Shown: positions 54,485 to 63,178 of the stretch, in pieces
Numbering within the stretch: position 1 is the first letter of the stretch
Layout of the letters: the number at the start of each line of letters is the position of its first letter
Assembly: GCF_003850565.1 (NCBI RefSeq)
Contig: NZ_CP027706.1
Span: forward strand, 3,472,001 to 3,536,000
From: Pseudomonas sessilinigenes
GTDB taxonomy: Bacteria > Pseudomonadota > Gammaproteobacteria > Pseudomonadales > Pseudomonadaceae
DNA length: 64,000 bases
Direction: 5' to 3'
Made by a program: the position numbers and the translations under genes
The notes under the pieces: model-generated
What the model saw: the letters and a program-made list of their open reading frames with translations, nothing else
What the model was told of the DNA's origin: nothing
The model's database searches: none

Positions 54485-55117
54485 TCATGGCGTGCCGTTG
54501 CGCCCGTGCAACAGGAACCCCGGGTGTTGGCTCAGGCGCTCGTAGTAGGCGCCCACGGCGGGGAAGTCCGGGTGCTCCATGGGGGTCATTTGCCAGCGAT
54601 TGACCGAGAGCCCGAGGACGATATCCGCCAGGCTGAAATCGTCACCGGCAACGTAGGCCTGTGTACGTGCCAGCTGCTGTTCGAGGATTTCCATCTTGGC
54701 ATTCCAGGCCTGCAGGCTGGCGCCCAGGCGCCGGCTGTCCTGGCAGTCGGGGTGCTGGCGTACCAGGCCCATGAACGCGTAGCTCCAGGAAGGATTGAGT
54801 TCCGTGGCCTGCCAGTCCATCCATTGTTCCACCAGGGCCCGGGCCCGTGGAGCGATCGGCAACAGGCCGCTGCCTGGGTGCAGGTTGGCCAGGTAGCGAC
54901 AGATGCTGTTGGATTCCCACAGGACGCCGGCTTCGTCGATCAGCACGGGCACCTGGGCATTGGGGTTGAGGGCCAGGAATTCGGGGGTGTGGGTCGAGCG
55001 AAAGCCACTGCCCCAGTCTTCCTGTTGATAGGGCAAGCCAAGCTCCTCACAAGTCCACAAGACTTTCCTGACATTGATGGACGAGGCTTTACCGAGAATT
55101 CTGCAGGGGGTTCCCAT
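54485..55117 (-). CDS. Glutathione S-transferase
   Basis: Predicted cytosolic transferase of 210 residues. The thioredoxin-fold part includes ILGKASSINVRKVLWTCEEL (active-site serine/asparagine region), NAQVPVLIDEAG, and WESNSICRYLANLHPG for glutathione binding. The C-terminal helical part contains DDFSLADIVLG, with the conserved N-capping aspartate. GGAAG precedes the ATG. Same strand as the PACE efflux gene, 97 bases downstream of it. It shows little similarity to the other glutathione transferase in this window. Confidence 0.9.
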   Translation of the reverse strand: MGTPCRILGKASSINVRKVLWTCEELGLPYQQEDWGSGFRSTHTPEFLALNPNAQVPVLIDEAGVLWESNSICRYLANLHPGSGLLPIAPRARALVEQWMDWQATELNPSWSYAFMGLVRQHPDCQDSRRLGASLQAWNAKMEILEQQLARTQAYVAGDDFSLADIVLGLSVNRWQMTPMEHPDFPAVGAYYERLSQHPGFLLHGRNGTP

Positions 55118-55214
55118 GACGCTTCCTTGTTCGTGGTTCGGACGGCCATGGGAATCTATCAGTGTGGCGATGCGGCGGCGACGGTGATGTGGCCTTCGAT
55201 ACGGTTTGCAAGCC

Positions 55215-55646
55215 TCAGGCGGGATCGGGCAAGGCCGAGGCCGGCAGGCCGAAGACTTTGTCGAACAGCCAGTTGAAGGCGAAGGTGTAGCAAGGAATGA
55301 ACAGGATCAATGCCAAGTCCAGGAGAAAGGCCTGTACCAGGCTGATGTTCATCCACCAGGCGATCAGCGGGATGAGGAATATGATCAGTGTCAGCTGGAA
55401 GCCCACGGCATGGGCGATGCGCCGCTTGACGGTCCGGGTGCGCGAGGCCTGGCGGCTTTCCCAGCGCTCGAACAGGCTGGTGTAGATGAAGTTCCAGGTC
55501 ACGGCGATGCTGGTGATGATTACGGCCAGTGGGCCGGTGCTGGTGGGCGAGGTGCCGGACAGCAAGGCCAGGCCCAGGGCCGAGAAGGTCATGCCGAATA
55601 CTTCGAACAGGGAGACGTAGACCAGTTTGCGTTTCACGCCTTGCAT
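55215..55646 (-). CDS. PACE-family biocide/multidrug efflux pump (AceI-like)
   Basis: Small inner-membrane proton-driven exporter of 143 residues with four hydrophobic helices forming the tandem bacterial-transmembrane-pair domain. MQGVKRKLVYVSLFEVFGM places a glutamate at residue 15, the position of the essential Glu15 of Acinetobacter AceI. WNFIYTSLFERWE closes the first pair, and CYTFAFNWLFDKVFG closes the second. Divergent from a LysR regulator starting 120 bases away, the same arrangement as AceR-AceI. Likely substrates by family are chlorhexidine, acriflavine or, physiologically, polyamines such as cadaverine. Confidence 0.92.
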   Translation of the reverse strand: MQGVKRKLVYVSLFEVFGMTFSALGLALLSGTSPTSTGPLAVIITSIAVTWNFIYTSLFERWESRQASRTRTVKRRIAHAVGFQLTLIIFLIPLIAWWMNISLVQAFLLDLALILFIPCYTFAFNWLFDKVFGLPASALPDPA

Positions 55647-55766
55647 GGGGGTTCCTTTGTCTTGAATGGAGTGGCCAGGGCTTAGCTGGCAGGGGCGTGA
55701 ACGATAGCTTCAGTTGGAGTGACAGAAAAAGTCGGAAGCTTTCAGGTTTTCTGATAGGTTGGCGCC

Positions 55767-56684
55767 ATGAATTTCTCCAGTGACAGCATCCAGTTGTTTC
55801 TTGCCGTGCTTGAGCGCGGATCTTTTTCTGCGGCTGCCCGGTTCCTGGGCAAGGTGCCCTCGGCGGTGAGCATGGGGATCGCCAACCTTGAGGCCGAGCT
55901 GGGTTATGCCTTGTTCGACCGCAGCCATCGCGAGCCGGTGCCCACCCCCCTGGCCTTGTCCCTGGCGCCCCATGCGCGCTTGATCGCCGACCAGCTGCGG
56001 CAACTGCAGGTGCATGCCGTCGAGCTGTCCCTGGGCCTGGAGAGCAAGCTGTCGGTGGCGGTGGTGGACGACATCGACAAACAACGGGTATTGGCGGCCA
56101 TCAAGCTGATTGCCGAGCGCCATCCACTGCTCGAGGTAGAGGTGCTCTGTGCGCCACAGGACGACGTGTTGCAGTTGCTGCACGATGGGCGGGTCAGTGT
56201 CGCGGTGGCGTTCGCCGGCTTGAGCGTCAATGCCCTGGAGTACTTCCAGTACGTGGGCAGCGAGCGCATGACGGCCTGTATTTCCGCCCGCCATCCGCTG
56301 TTCCAGGCCAGCGACGGCAGCTTGTACCTGGAGGACCTGATCCAGGTACGCCAGGTGGTGGTGGCCAGCCGTGACTTGCCCATCAGCGACACCCGGCCCC
56401 TGGTGGGCGAATCCCGCTGGCGTACCGACAGCCTGGCCATGGCCCTGCACATGGTGGAAACGGGTATCGGCTGGGGCAACTTCCCGTTGTCGGTGTTGCG
56501 TCCGTTGTTCGCGGCCGGGCGCCTGCAGCGCCTGCGCTTCAAGAACATCGACAACGGCCTGACCTTGCCGGTGCATGCGGTATGGCTGAAGAACCAGCCG
56601 TTGCAGAAGGGCGCCCTGGCCCTGGTGCAGTTGCTCAGCGGCCAGGACCCGGCCCTGGATCAGCCGCTGATGCCAGGGGCTTAG
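55767..56684 (+). CDS. LysR-family regulator beside the PACE pump
   Basis: 305-residue LysR regulator beginning MNFSSDSIQLFLAVLERGSF. Helix-turn-helix: FSAAARFLGKVPSAVSMGIA (about 20-39). Effector domain from about 92 (KLSVAVVDDIDKQRVLAAIK). Divergent from the PACE gene, so its likely role is inducer-dependent activation of that pump. Its last codons overlap the end of the convergent LysR gene by four bases. Confidence 0.9.
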   Translation: MNFSSDSIQLFLAVLERGSFSAAARFLGKVPSAVSMGIANLEAELGYALFDRSHREPVPTPLALSLAPHARLIADQLRQLQVHAVELSLGLESKLSVAVVDDIDKQRVLAAIKLIAERHPLLEVEVLCAPQDDVLQLLHDGRVSVAVAFAGLSVNALEYFQYVGSERMTACISARHPLFQASDGSLYLEDLIQVRQVVVASRDLPISDTRPLVGESRWRTDSLAMALHMVETGIGWGNFPLSVLRPLFAAGRLQRLRFKNIDNGLTLPVHAVWLKNQPLQKGALALVQLLSGQDPALDQPLMPGA

Positions 56685-57616
56685 CCAGTCGGCAGGGCTT
56701 GCTGGCGCAGCCAGCGCAGCAACTGCCCGGCCGCCGAATCTTCGTCGATGGGCTGTGGCGCCAGCAGGTAATAGGCGCTGTCATCGGCGATAAAGCCGAA
56801 AGGCGCGCATAGCAGCCCGCTGGCCAGGTCGTCGCGCACCAGTTGCCAGGGCGCCATGGCCACCCCCAGGCCTGCCACCGCTGCTTGCAGGCTGAAATAG
56901 AAATGCTCGAAGACCTGTTCCTGGGGCGTCGCCCGGCCTGGCTGTCGCTGTAGCTGCAACCACTGCTGCCAGGCTTCGGGGCGGGTGGCGCTGTGCAGTC
57001 GTGGTGCGTGTTCGCTCAGGCGCGCCAGCCCCTGGTCCAGGGGCGCCCAATCGGCCTGGCGTTCGGGGCGGCAGACTGGGCCGATGCTCTCGTCGAATAG
57101 CCAGTGGGCCTGGGTTGGGTTGCTCCAGGTGAAATCGTTGCGGCGAATCGCCAGGTCGATCCCGGCATTGAAAGAGAAGGGCCCGCCGCCGGCCAGCAAC
57201 TGGATCGACACCTCAGGGTACTGGGCCTGGAACTGCGGCAGTCGCGGGATCAGCCAGCGCATCAACAAGGTTGGCTCGCAGGACAGCACCAGCGGCGCCT
57301 TGGGTTCGGATGCGCGCAAGCGGCTGGTGGTGCCTTCGATCAGGTCCAGGGCCTGGCTCACGCTGTGCAACAGTTCATGGCCAGCTGGGGTGAGGAATAC
57401 CCGGTGGCTGCGCCGCTCGAACAGCGGCGTACCCAGGTCCTCTTCCAGGGCTCGTACGGCGCGGCTGATGGCGCCATGGGTCAAGTGCAGGGCGGCACCG
57501 GCGCGGGTGAAGCTCTCCAGGCGCGCCGCTGCCTCGAAGCAGCGCAGGGCTCCCAGGGGCGGCAGGCGGCGACGCAACAACTGTGAGTTTTTATCACCGT
57601 GGGTGTCAGTTTTCAT
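56681..57616 (-). CDS. GcvA-type LysR regulator
   Basis: 311-residue LysR regulator of the GcvA/AmpR branch: LRRRLPPLGALRCFEAAARL, then SFTRAGAALHLTHGAISRAV as the helix-turn-helix. The branch typically reads ALxHTHxAVSRQ-like sequence, seen here as LHLTHGAISRAVRALEE. ATG 57616 (MKTDTHGDKNSQLLRRRLPP) is the most likely start. Divergent from the LysE exporter gene with 66 bases between, so it probably regulates it in response to an amino acid. Confidence 0.9.
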   Translation of the reverse strand: MKTDTHGDKNSQLLRRRLPPLGALRCFEAAARLESFTRAGAALHLTHGAISRAVRALEEDLGTPLFERRSHRVFLTPAGHELLHSVSQALDLIEGTTSRLRASEPKAPLVLSCEPTLLMRWLIPRLPQFQAQYPEVSIQLLAGGGPFSFNAGIDLAIRRNDFTWSNPTQAHWLFDESIGPVCRPERQADWAPLDQGLARLSEHAPRLHSATRPEAWQQWLQLQRQPGRATPQEQVFEHFYFSLQAAVAGLGVAMAPWQLVRDDLASGLLCAPFGFIADDSAYYLLAPQPIDEDSAAGQLLRWLRQQALPTG

Positions 57617-57682
57617 CGTTGGCTGTTTCCGTCGAGGTCCCCATACAGTAGCGCCTGATTCTATAACCAAGGCGTAGCTGTC

Positions 57683-58303
57683 GTGACCGAACTGTTAGTC
57701 GTACTCACTATTACCATTCTCGCGGTGCTCAGTCCGGGTGCCGATTTTGCCCTTGTCACCCGCAATAGCCTGATGCTTTCGCGGCGCCACGGCGTGCTCA
57801 CTGCCCTGGGCATCGGGTTTGGGGTCATGCTGCATATCGGCTACAGCTTGCTGGGGGTGGGAGTGCTGCTGCAGCAGTCGCTGCTGTGGTTCACGGTGCT
57901 GAAGAGCGCCGGGGCGATGTACCTCATCTACCTGGGCTACAAACTGCTGCGCAGCCCGGCGCCGGCTGGGCAGGAGACGCTGGTGCAGCGCCAGGTGATG
58001 TCCGGTTGGGCGGCCCTGCGCAGTGGCCTGCTGACCAATGCGCTGAACCCGAAGACGATGATCTTCGTCCTCAGCCTGTTCATGCAGGTGATCGAGCCGG
58101 GAACCCGCTTGCCGGTGCAGTTGGGCTACGGCGCGATCATCGTCCTGGCCCATGTGCTGTGGTTCGTGGCGGTGGCGCTGTTCTTCTCGGCGCCGGCCAT
58201 CGCTGGCCGGCTGCTGGCCTACAAGCGCCGGATCGATCAACTGTTCGGCGCGGTGCTGGTGGGTTTCGGCTTGTTGCTCGGTGTCTTGAACGTGCGCCCC
58301 TGA
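57683..58303 (+). CDS. LysE/RhtB family exporter
   Basis: Inner-membrane amino-acid or metabolite exporter of 206 residues with about six hydrophobic segments. GTG start at 57683. VLSPGADFALVTRNSLMLSR near residue 17 is the LysE/RhtB signature (SPGPD-like), with the glycine-rich GVLTALGIGFGVMLHIGYSL next and ALNPKTMIFVLSLF in the middle. Paired with the divergent GcvA-type regulator. Substrate unknown. Confidence 0.92.
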   Translation: MTELLVVLTITILAVLSPGADFALVTRNSLMLSRRHGVLTALGIGFGVMLHIGYSLLGVGVLLQQSLLWFTVLKSAGAMYLIYLGYKLLRSPAPAGQETLVQRQVMSGWAALRSGLLTNALNPKTMIFVLSLFMQVIEPGTRLPVQLGYGAIIVLAHVLWFVAVALFFSAPAIAGRLLAYKRRIDQLFGAVLVGFGLLLGVLNVRP

Positions 58304-58309
58304 GGTGCC

Positions 58310-59341
58310 TCAGGTGCTTTCGCGGACCCTTAGCTCGAAGCCCATGTCCACCACCGGTTCGGCCACGCTGTTGCCGGCCAGGAGGGTCAGCATCTGCTCG
58401 GCGGCGCGCCGGCCAATGGCTTCCCGTGGCGTGCTGATGCTGCTCAGGCGCGGCACCATGTATTCCGAGGACGGCAGGTCGTTGAAGCCCAGCACCGCCA
58501 CCTGCTCGGGAACCTTGATGCCACAACGCATGGCTTCCAGCAGGGCGCCCTGGGCCAGGTCGTCGTTGCCGAAGAAGATCGCGTCCACCTGGGGCTGGCT
58601 CTGCATCAGTTGCAGGAACAGCTCGCCACCCAGGCCCACGGAGGAGGGGCGGGGGGTCAGCAGTTCCAGGTCCGGGTTGTACAGCCCGGCAGCCTGCAGG
58701 GCCCGGCGGAAGCCTTCGCCGCGCAGCAGGGTGCGTTGGTCCAGTTGCGCACCGATGTAGGCCAGGTGCCGGCGCCCACGGGAGATCAGGTGCTGGGCGG
58801 CGGTCTCCCCGGCGCTGAGCTGCGAGAAGCCCACGCAGTTGATCCCGGATGCGCTGTCCAGGTCCATCATGTAGACGCAGGGAATGTTGTTGGCCTCGAT
58901 CATCCGCCGGGCGCTTTCGGTCCGATCGAAACCGGTCAGCAGCAGGCCCCGGGGTTGGTAGGTCATGTAGTTGCGCAGCAGGTTCTCTTCTTCGTCCCGG
59001 GAATAGTGGTAGTTGCCGATCAGCACTTCGAAGCCCTTGGGTCGTAGCACCTGGTGGATGGCTTCCAGGGTTTCGATGAACAGCAGGTTCGACAGCGACG
59101 GCACCAGTACCACCACCGACTGGCTCTGGGCGGAGGCCAGGGCGCGGGCGGCGGAATTGACCACGTAGTTCAGCTCCAGCGCCGCCTTCTGCACCTTCTC
59201 CACCAGTTCGGTGGCCACGCTGCTGACGCCGCGCAGCGCCCTGGAGGCGGTGATCGGGCTGACGCCAGCCAGGCGTGCGACTTCGTTGAGGGTTGGGCGG
59301 CCCGTGGTACGGGAATTTTTATCGTTCTTCTGGGTGGTCAT
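58310..59341 (-). CDS. gntR: LacI-family repressor GntR of gluconate genes
   Basis: Repressor of gluconate uptake and phosphorylation. ATG 59341 (MTTQKNDKNSRTTGRPTLNE) gives 343 residues. The LacI headpiece TLNEVARLAGVSPITASRAL lies at about 17-36, followed by a periplasmic-binding-protein-like effector domain (VVVLVPSLSNLLFIETLEAI onward). Divergent from gntK-gntT. A 13-bp motif GGTAGCGCTGTCC lies 35 bases upstream, and closely matching copies precede gntK and gntT, so it probably represses itself and both targets until gluconate or 6-phosphogluconate binds. Confidence 0.93.
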   Translation of the reverse strand: MTTQKNDKNSRTTGRPTLNEVARLAGVSPITASRALRGVSSVATELVEKVQKAALELNYVVNSAARALASAQSQSVVVLVPSLSNLLFIETLEAIHQVLRPKGFEVLIGNYHYSRDEEENLLRNYMTYQPRGLLLTGFDRTESARRMIEANNIPCVYMMDLDSASGINCVGFSQLSAGETAAQHLISRGRRHLAYIGAQLDQRTLLRGEGFRRALQAAGLYNPDLELLTPRPSSVGLGGELFLQLMQSQPQVDAIFFGNDDLAQGALLEAMRCGIKVPEQVAVLGFNDLPSSEYMVPRLSSISTPREAIGRRAAEQMLTLLAGNSVAEPVVDMGFELRVREST

Positions 59342-59375
59342 CAGACGGCTTGCCAAACAAAATTCAAGTCACTAA

Positions 59376-59388
59376 GGTAGCGCTGTCC
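59376..59388. promoter_or_regulatory. GntR operator candidate 1 (gntR)
   Basis: GGTAGCGCTGTCC, first of three near-identical copies in the locus, near the gntR promoter. The core AGCGCT is a perfect palindrome as expected for a LacI-type site. Confidence 0.75.
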
Positions 59389-59507
59389 TAAAACAGCTGC
59401 AATGCGTGAGCGAGGTGTGCCTGACTCCTCGCTCTTTGGTTTTGGCGGACTATATACGCGGCAACCCACAAAAATGACAAGAAGGCGTCGGCAGACACTG
59501 TTTTTGT

Positions 59508-59525
59508 ACTAGAACTAGAACTAGC
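59508..59525. repeat. ACTAGA triplicate hexamer
   Basis: ACTAGA ACTAGA ACTAGC, a short tandem repeat directly upstream of GntR operator 2. It may be a slippage product or part of the gntK promoter. Confidence 0.6.
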
Positions 59526-59528
59526 GAA

Positions 59529-59541
59529 GGTAGCGCTGTCT
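59529..59541. promoter_or_regulatory. GntR operator candidate 2 (gntK)
   Basis: GGTAGCGCTGTCT, 17 bases before the gntK ATG, overlapping the expected transcription start and leader. Confidence 0.75.
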
Positions 59542-59558
59542 GCGCGCTGAGGTCTTAT

Positions 59559-60092
59559 ATGAGTCAACCTATTACCGCCCTGGTCATCATGGGCGTTGCC
59601 GGCTGTGGCAAATCCAGCGTCAGCCAGGCCCTGTGCCAGCGCAGCGGTGCCACGGCCATTGAAGGCGATACGTTCCACCCCGCCGCGAACATCGCCAAGA
59701 TGAGTGCCGGAATCCCCCTCGACGACGACGATCGCGCCGGCTGGCTCGACAGCCTGTGCGAGGAATTGCGCCGTGCCCTGGCCGCCGGCCAGCAGCCAGT
59801 GCTGACCTGTTCGGCCCTCAAGCGCCAGTATCGCGAGCGCCTGCGCGCCGCGACCCCCGGCCTGGGCTTTGTCTTCCTCGAACTGACGCCGCAAGTCGCC
59901 GCCGATCGCGTGGCGCACCGGCCAGGGCATTTCATGCCATCGACCCTGATCGACAGCCAGTTCGCCACCCTCGAATCCCCGGTGGGGGAGCCGCTCACCC
60001 TGGCCCTGGATGCCAGCAACCTGAGCGTCCTGCGCCTGGCCGAGCTGGCCCACCAATGGTGGCTGGCAAATGGCCTCGAAACTTCACGCTAA
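59559..60092 (+). CDS. gntK: Gluconokinase GntK
   Basis: Phosphorylates gluconate to 6-phosphogluconate, feeding the Entner-Doudoroff pathway. 177 residues. The Walker A loop is MGVAGCGKSSVSQALCQRSG near residue 11. EGDTFHPAANIAKMSAGIPL is the substrate segment, and SALKRQYRERLR near 85 is family-typical. Followed by gntT after 84 bases containing operator 3. Together with Edd and Eda elsewhere in this window it allows growth on gluconate made by periplasmic glucose oxidation. Confidence 0.95.
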   Translation: MSQPITALVIMGVAGCGKSSVSQALCQRSGATAIEGDTFHPAANIAKMSAGIPLDDDDRAGWLDSLCEELRRALAAGQQPVLTCSALKRQYRERLRAATPGLGFVFLELTPQVAADRVAHRPGHFMPSTLIDSQFATLESPVGEPLTLALDASNLSVLRLAELAHQWWLANGLETSR

Positions 60093-60108
60093 GTGTCGCC
60101 TCGAAAAA

Positions 60109-60121
60109 GGTAGCGCTATCC
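60109..60121. promoter_or_regulatory. GntR operator candidate 3 (gntT)
   Basis: GGTAGCGCTATCC between gntK and gntT, 55 bases before the gntT ATG, implying a second regulated promoter for the permease. Confidence 0.75.
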
Positions 60122-60176
60122 CACTCGGCCCTTGTTTTTAACGCTTTAATAAAAACAACAAACCGGAGGCAAACTC

Positions 60177-61529
60177 ATGTTTGGCATGTCCCAAGAGACC
60201 TATCTGCTGGTTGATGCAGTGGTCACCATCATCGGGCTGATCGTCTTGATCACCCGCTTCAAACTGCATCCCTTCATCGCCCTGATCATCGCGGCCGGCT
60301 TCCTGGGCCTGACCTCGGGCATGCCGGTGGACAAGATCATCAAGGCGTTCCAGGACGGCTTCGGTGGCGTGCTCGGCTTCGTCGGCATCATCCTGGCGCT
60401 GGGCACCATGCTCGGCAAGATGATGGCCGAGTCCGGCGGCGCCGATCAGATCGCCCAGACCCTGATCCGCTCGTTCGGCAAGGAACGGGTGCAGTGGGCG
60501 ATGATGTTCGCCGCCTTCCTGGTGGGGATCCCGCTGTTCTTCGAGATCGGCTTCGTGCTGCTGATCCCGCTGGTGTTCATCGTCGCCCGGCGTACCGGGG
60601 TCTCGCTGATCAAGATCGGTATCCCGCTGCTGGCCGGCCTGTCCGCAGTCCACGGCCTGGTGCCGCCGCACCCGGGGCCGCTGCTGGCCATCGGCGTGTT
60701 CGGCGCCGATATCGGCAAGACCATTCTCTACGGCCTGATCGTGGCGCTGCCCACGGCGATCATCGCCGGTCCGATCTACGGCACCTTCATTGCCAAGTAC
60801 ATTCCTGGCAACCCATCCCAGGAATTGGTGGACCAGCTGGCCCGCGAACCCCAGAGCAGCGAGCTGCCCAGCTTCGGCGTGACCCTGGTGACCGTGCTGC
60901 TGCCGGTGTTCCTGATGCTGCTCAAGACCTTCGCCGACGTGGCCCTGCCGGACGGACACTTCTTCCGCATCTGGATGGACATGATCGGCCACCCGATCAC
61001 TGCCTTGCTCCTGGCGCTGCTGTTGTCGCTGTACACCTTCGGCTACAAGCAGAACATCGACTCCAAGCGCATGCTCAAGCTCCTGGACGCCAGCCTGGCG
61101 CCGACCGCGGCGATCATCCTGATCATCGGTGCCGGTGGTGGCTTCAAGCAGATGCTGGTGACCAGCGGCGTGGGTGATGTGATCGGCCACATGGCGGTCA
61201 ACGCGCAGATCTCGCCGATCCTGCTGGCCTGGCTGGTAGCGGCGGTGATCCGCATCGCCACTGGTTCTGCCACCGTGGCCACCATCACGGGCGCCGGGAT
61301 CGTGGTCCCGGTGGTGGGGATGATCCCCGGGGTCAACCGCGAACTGCTGGTGCTGGCCACCGGCGCCGGGTCGCTGATCCTGTCCCACGTCAACGATGCC
61401 GGCTTCTGGCTGGTCAAGCAGTACTTCAACATGACCGTGGCCGAGACCTTCAAGACCTGGACGGCCATGGAGACCATCCTGTCGGTGGTGGGCCTGATCT
61501 TCATCCTGCTGCTGTCGCTGGTGGTCTGA
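60177..61529 (+). CDS. gntT: Gluconate permease GntT/GntP
   Basis: Inner-membrane gluconate:proton symporter of the GntP family, 450 residues with about 12-14 hydrophobic segments. HPFIALIIAAGFLGLTSGMP near residue 30, GTMLGKMMAESGGADQIAQT near 80, and SAVHGLVPPHPGPLLAIGVF near 157 are GntP signatures. ACCGGAGG precedes the ATG. Terminator at 61551-61582. Completes the uptake-phosphorylation pair with GntK. Confidence 0.95.
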   Translation: MFGMSQETYLLVDAVVTIIGLIVLITRFKLHPFIALIIAAGFLGLTSGMPVDKIIKAFQDGFGGVLGFVGIILALGTMLGKMMAESGGADQIAQTLIRSFGKERVQWAMMFAAFLVGIPLFFEIGFVLLIPLVFIVARRTGVSLIKIGIPLLAGLSAVHGLVPPHPGPLLAIGVFGADIGKTILYGLIVALPTAIIAGPIYGTFIAKYIPGNPSQELVDQLAREPQSSELPSFGVTLVTVLLPVFLMLLKTFADVALPDGHFFRIWMDMIGHPITALLLALLLSLYTFGYKQNIDSKRMLKLLDASLAPTAAIILIIGAGGGFKQMLVTSGVGDVIGHMAVNAQISPILLAWLVAAVIRIATGSATVATITGAGIVVPVVGMIPGVNRELLVLATGAGSLILSHVNDAGFWLVKQYFNMTVAETFKTWTAMETILSVVGLIFILLLSLVV

Positions 61530-61550
61530 CCTCCTGCGCTACGCCGCCCA

Positions 61551-61582
61551 CAAAAAAACCGCAGCGATGCGGTTTTTTTGTG
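61551..61582 (+). terminator. Rho-independent terminator of gntK-gntT
   Basis: CAAAAAAACCGCA, loop GCGA, TGCGGTTTTTTTG. Strong symmetric stem with seven T. Confidence 0.92.
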
Positions 61583-61593
61583 CCTGTTCGATT

Positions 61594-61679
61594 GTAGGAG
61601 CGGCCGGTCGACGCTCGATTGCCCGCGATGGCTGGCTCAGCGTTATCGTTCAGCGCCAGCAAGCCTGGTTCCTACAGAA
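61594..61679. repeat. REP-type inverted pair after gntT
   Basis: GTAGGAGCGGCCGG... at the left and a GCAAGCCTGGTTCCTAC right arm ending at 61676, with GATTGCCCGCGATGG inside the left part. An imperfect Pseudomonas REP doublet between convergent genes. Confidence 0.65.
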
Positions 61680-61685
61680 GCCGCA

Positions 61686-62900
61686 TCACGCGCCTTTGTG
61701 CACCAGGCCGTCGGCGCGGAACATGCCGCGGATGCCGCGTACGGCCTGGCGGATACGGTCCTGGTTCTCGATCAGGGCAAAGCGCACGTGATCGTCACCG
61801 TACTCGCCGAACCCTACGCCCGGCGAGACGCAGACCTTGGCCTCGGCCAGCAGCTTCTTGGCGAACTCCAGCGAGCCCAGGTGGGCATAGGCTTCAGGGA
61901 TCTTGGCCCAGACGTACATCGAGGCCTTGGGGTTCTCCACCATCCAGCCCAGCTCATGCAGGCCCTTGACCAACACATTGCGCCGCTGCCGGTACTGCTC
62001 GGCGATATCGCGCACGCACTGTTGGTCGCCTTCCAGGGCCGCGATGGCGGCTACCTGCAGCGGGGTAAAGGTGCCGTAGTCGTGGTAGCTCTTGATCCGC
62101 GCCAGGGCGCTGACCAGCTCCGGATTGCCGACCATGAAGCCGATGCGCCAGCCGGCCATGTTGTAGCTCTTGGACAGGGTGAAGAACTCCACCGCAATGT
62201 CCTTGGCCCCGGGCACCTGCATGATCGACGGGGCCTTCCAGCCGTCGTAGACGATGTCGGCGTAGGCCAGGTCGTGGATCACCAGCACGTCGTACTGCTT
62301 GGCCAGGGCGATGACCCGCTCGAAGAAGTCCAGCTCCACGCATTGCGAGGTGGGGTTGGACGGGAAGCCGAGGATCATCATCTTCGGCTTGGGAATCGAG
62401 CCACGGATGGCCTGTTCCAGCTCGGCGAAGAAGTCCACGCCGGGCACCAGTGGCACCGAGCGCACCTGGGCGCCGGCGATCACCGCGCCGTAGATATGGA
62501 TCGGATAGCTGGGGTTGGGCACCAGCACGGTGTCGCCGTGGTCCAGGGTGGCGAGCATCAGGTGCGCCAGGCCTTCCTTGGAGCCGATGGTGACGATGGC
62601 TTCGCTTTCCGGGTCGATGTCGACCTGGTAGCGCTCCTGGTACCAGCGGGAAATCGCCCGGCGCAGCCGTGGGATGCCCCTGGAAGTGGAATAGCCATGG
62701 GTGTCTTCGCGCTGGGCGACCTGCACCAGCTTTTCGACGATATGCGGCGGGGTCGCACCGTCGGGGTTACCCATGCTCAAGTCGATGATGTCTTCGCCGC
62801 GCCGACGCGCAGCCATCTTCAGCTCGGCAGTGATATTGAAAACGTAGGGGGGGAGTCGATCAATGCGCGCAAAGCGGCGCGGCGAACCTTGTTCGGCCAT
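61686..62900 (-). CDS. alaC: Aminotransferase AlaC (glutamate-pyruvate type)
   Basis: Class I PLP aminotransferase of 404 residues, most like AlaC/YfdZ, making alanine from pyruvate and glutamate. ATG 62900 ([20 protein letters not shown]) has GAGG upstream and the family length; the longer frame adds 68 residues that are not conserved-looking. Motifs: [69 protein letters not shown], and the cofactor lysine in [20 protein letters not shown]. It faces gntT end to end across a REP pair. Confidence 0.93.
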   Translation of the reverse strand: MAEQGSPRRFARIDRLPPYVFNITAELKMAARRRGEDIIDLSMGNPDGATPPHIVEKLVQVAQREDTHGYSTSRGIPRLRRAISRWYQERYQVDIDPESEAIVTIGSKEGLAHLMLATLDHGDTVLVPNPSYPIHIYGAVIAGAQVRSVPLVPGVDFFAELEQAIRGSIPKPKMMILGFPSNPTSQCVELDFFERVIALAKQYDVLVIHDLAYADIVYDGWKAPSIMQVPGAKDIAVEFFTLSKSYNMAGWRIGFMVGNPELVSALARIKSYHDYGTFTPLQVAAIAALEGDQQCVRDIAEQYRQRRNVLVKGLHELGWMVENPKASMYVWAKIPEAYAHLGSLEFAKKLLAEAKVCVSPGVGFGEYGDDHVRFALIENQDRIRQAVRGIRGMFRADGLVHKGA

Positions 62901-63178
62901 TGTTGCCTCGAATAGACGTAAGCGCCCGGAACCGTCCGAGCGACGTTGGCCACTGCGGTGGCCTGCGAGGCAGACGATAAAGGCGCCGGCGAGGGCTTGT
63001 CCAGGGGGGCGAAAAATTATTTTGCAGGCCGCCCGGGGATTTGCGAGAGCGCAGGCTTTGTCGCTATAACGTGCACGCTTCTTGCCTGCAACGGTTGCGG
63101 GCAATACCTGCCCGAGTGGTTTTTCAAGCGCTCCCCAAGGCCCGCAAGCCCTTCGAACAACAGCAGCAAACAGGATGA

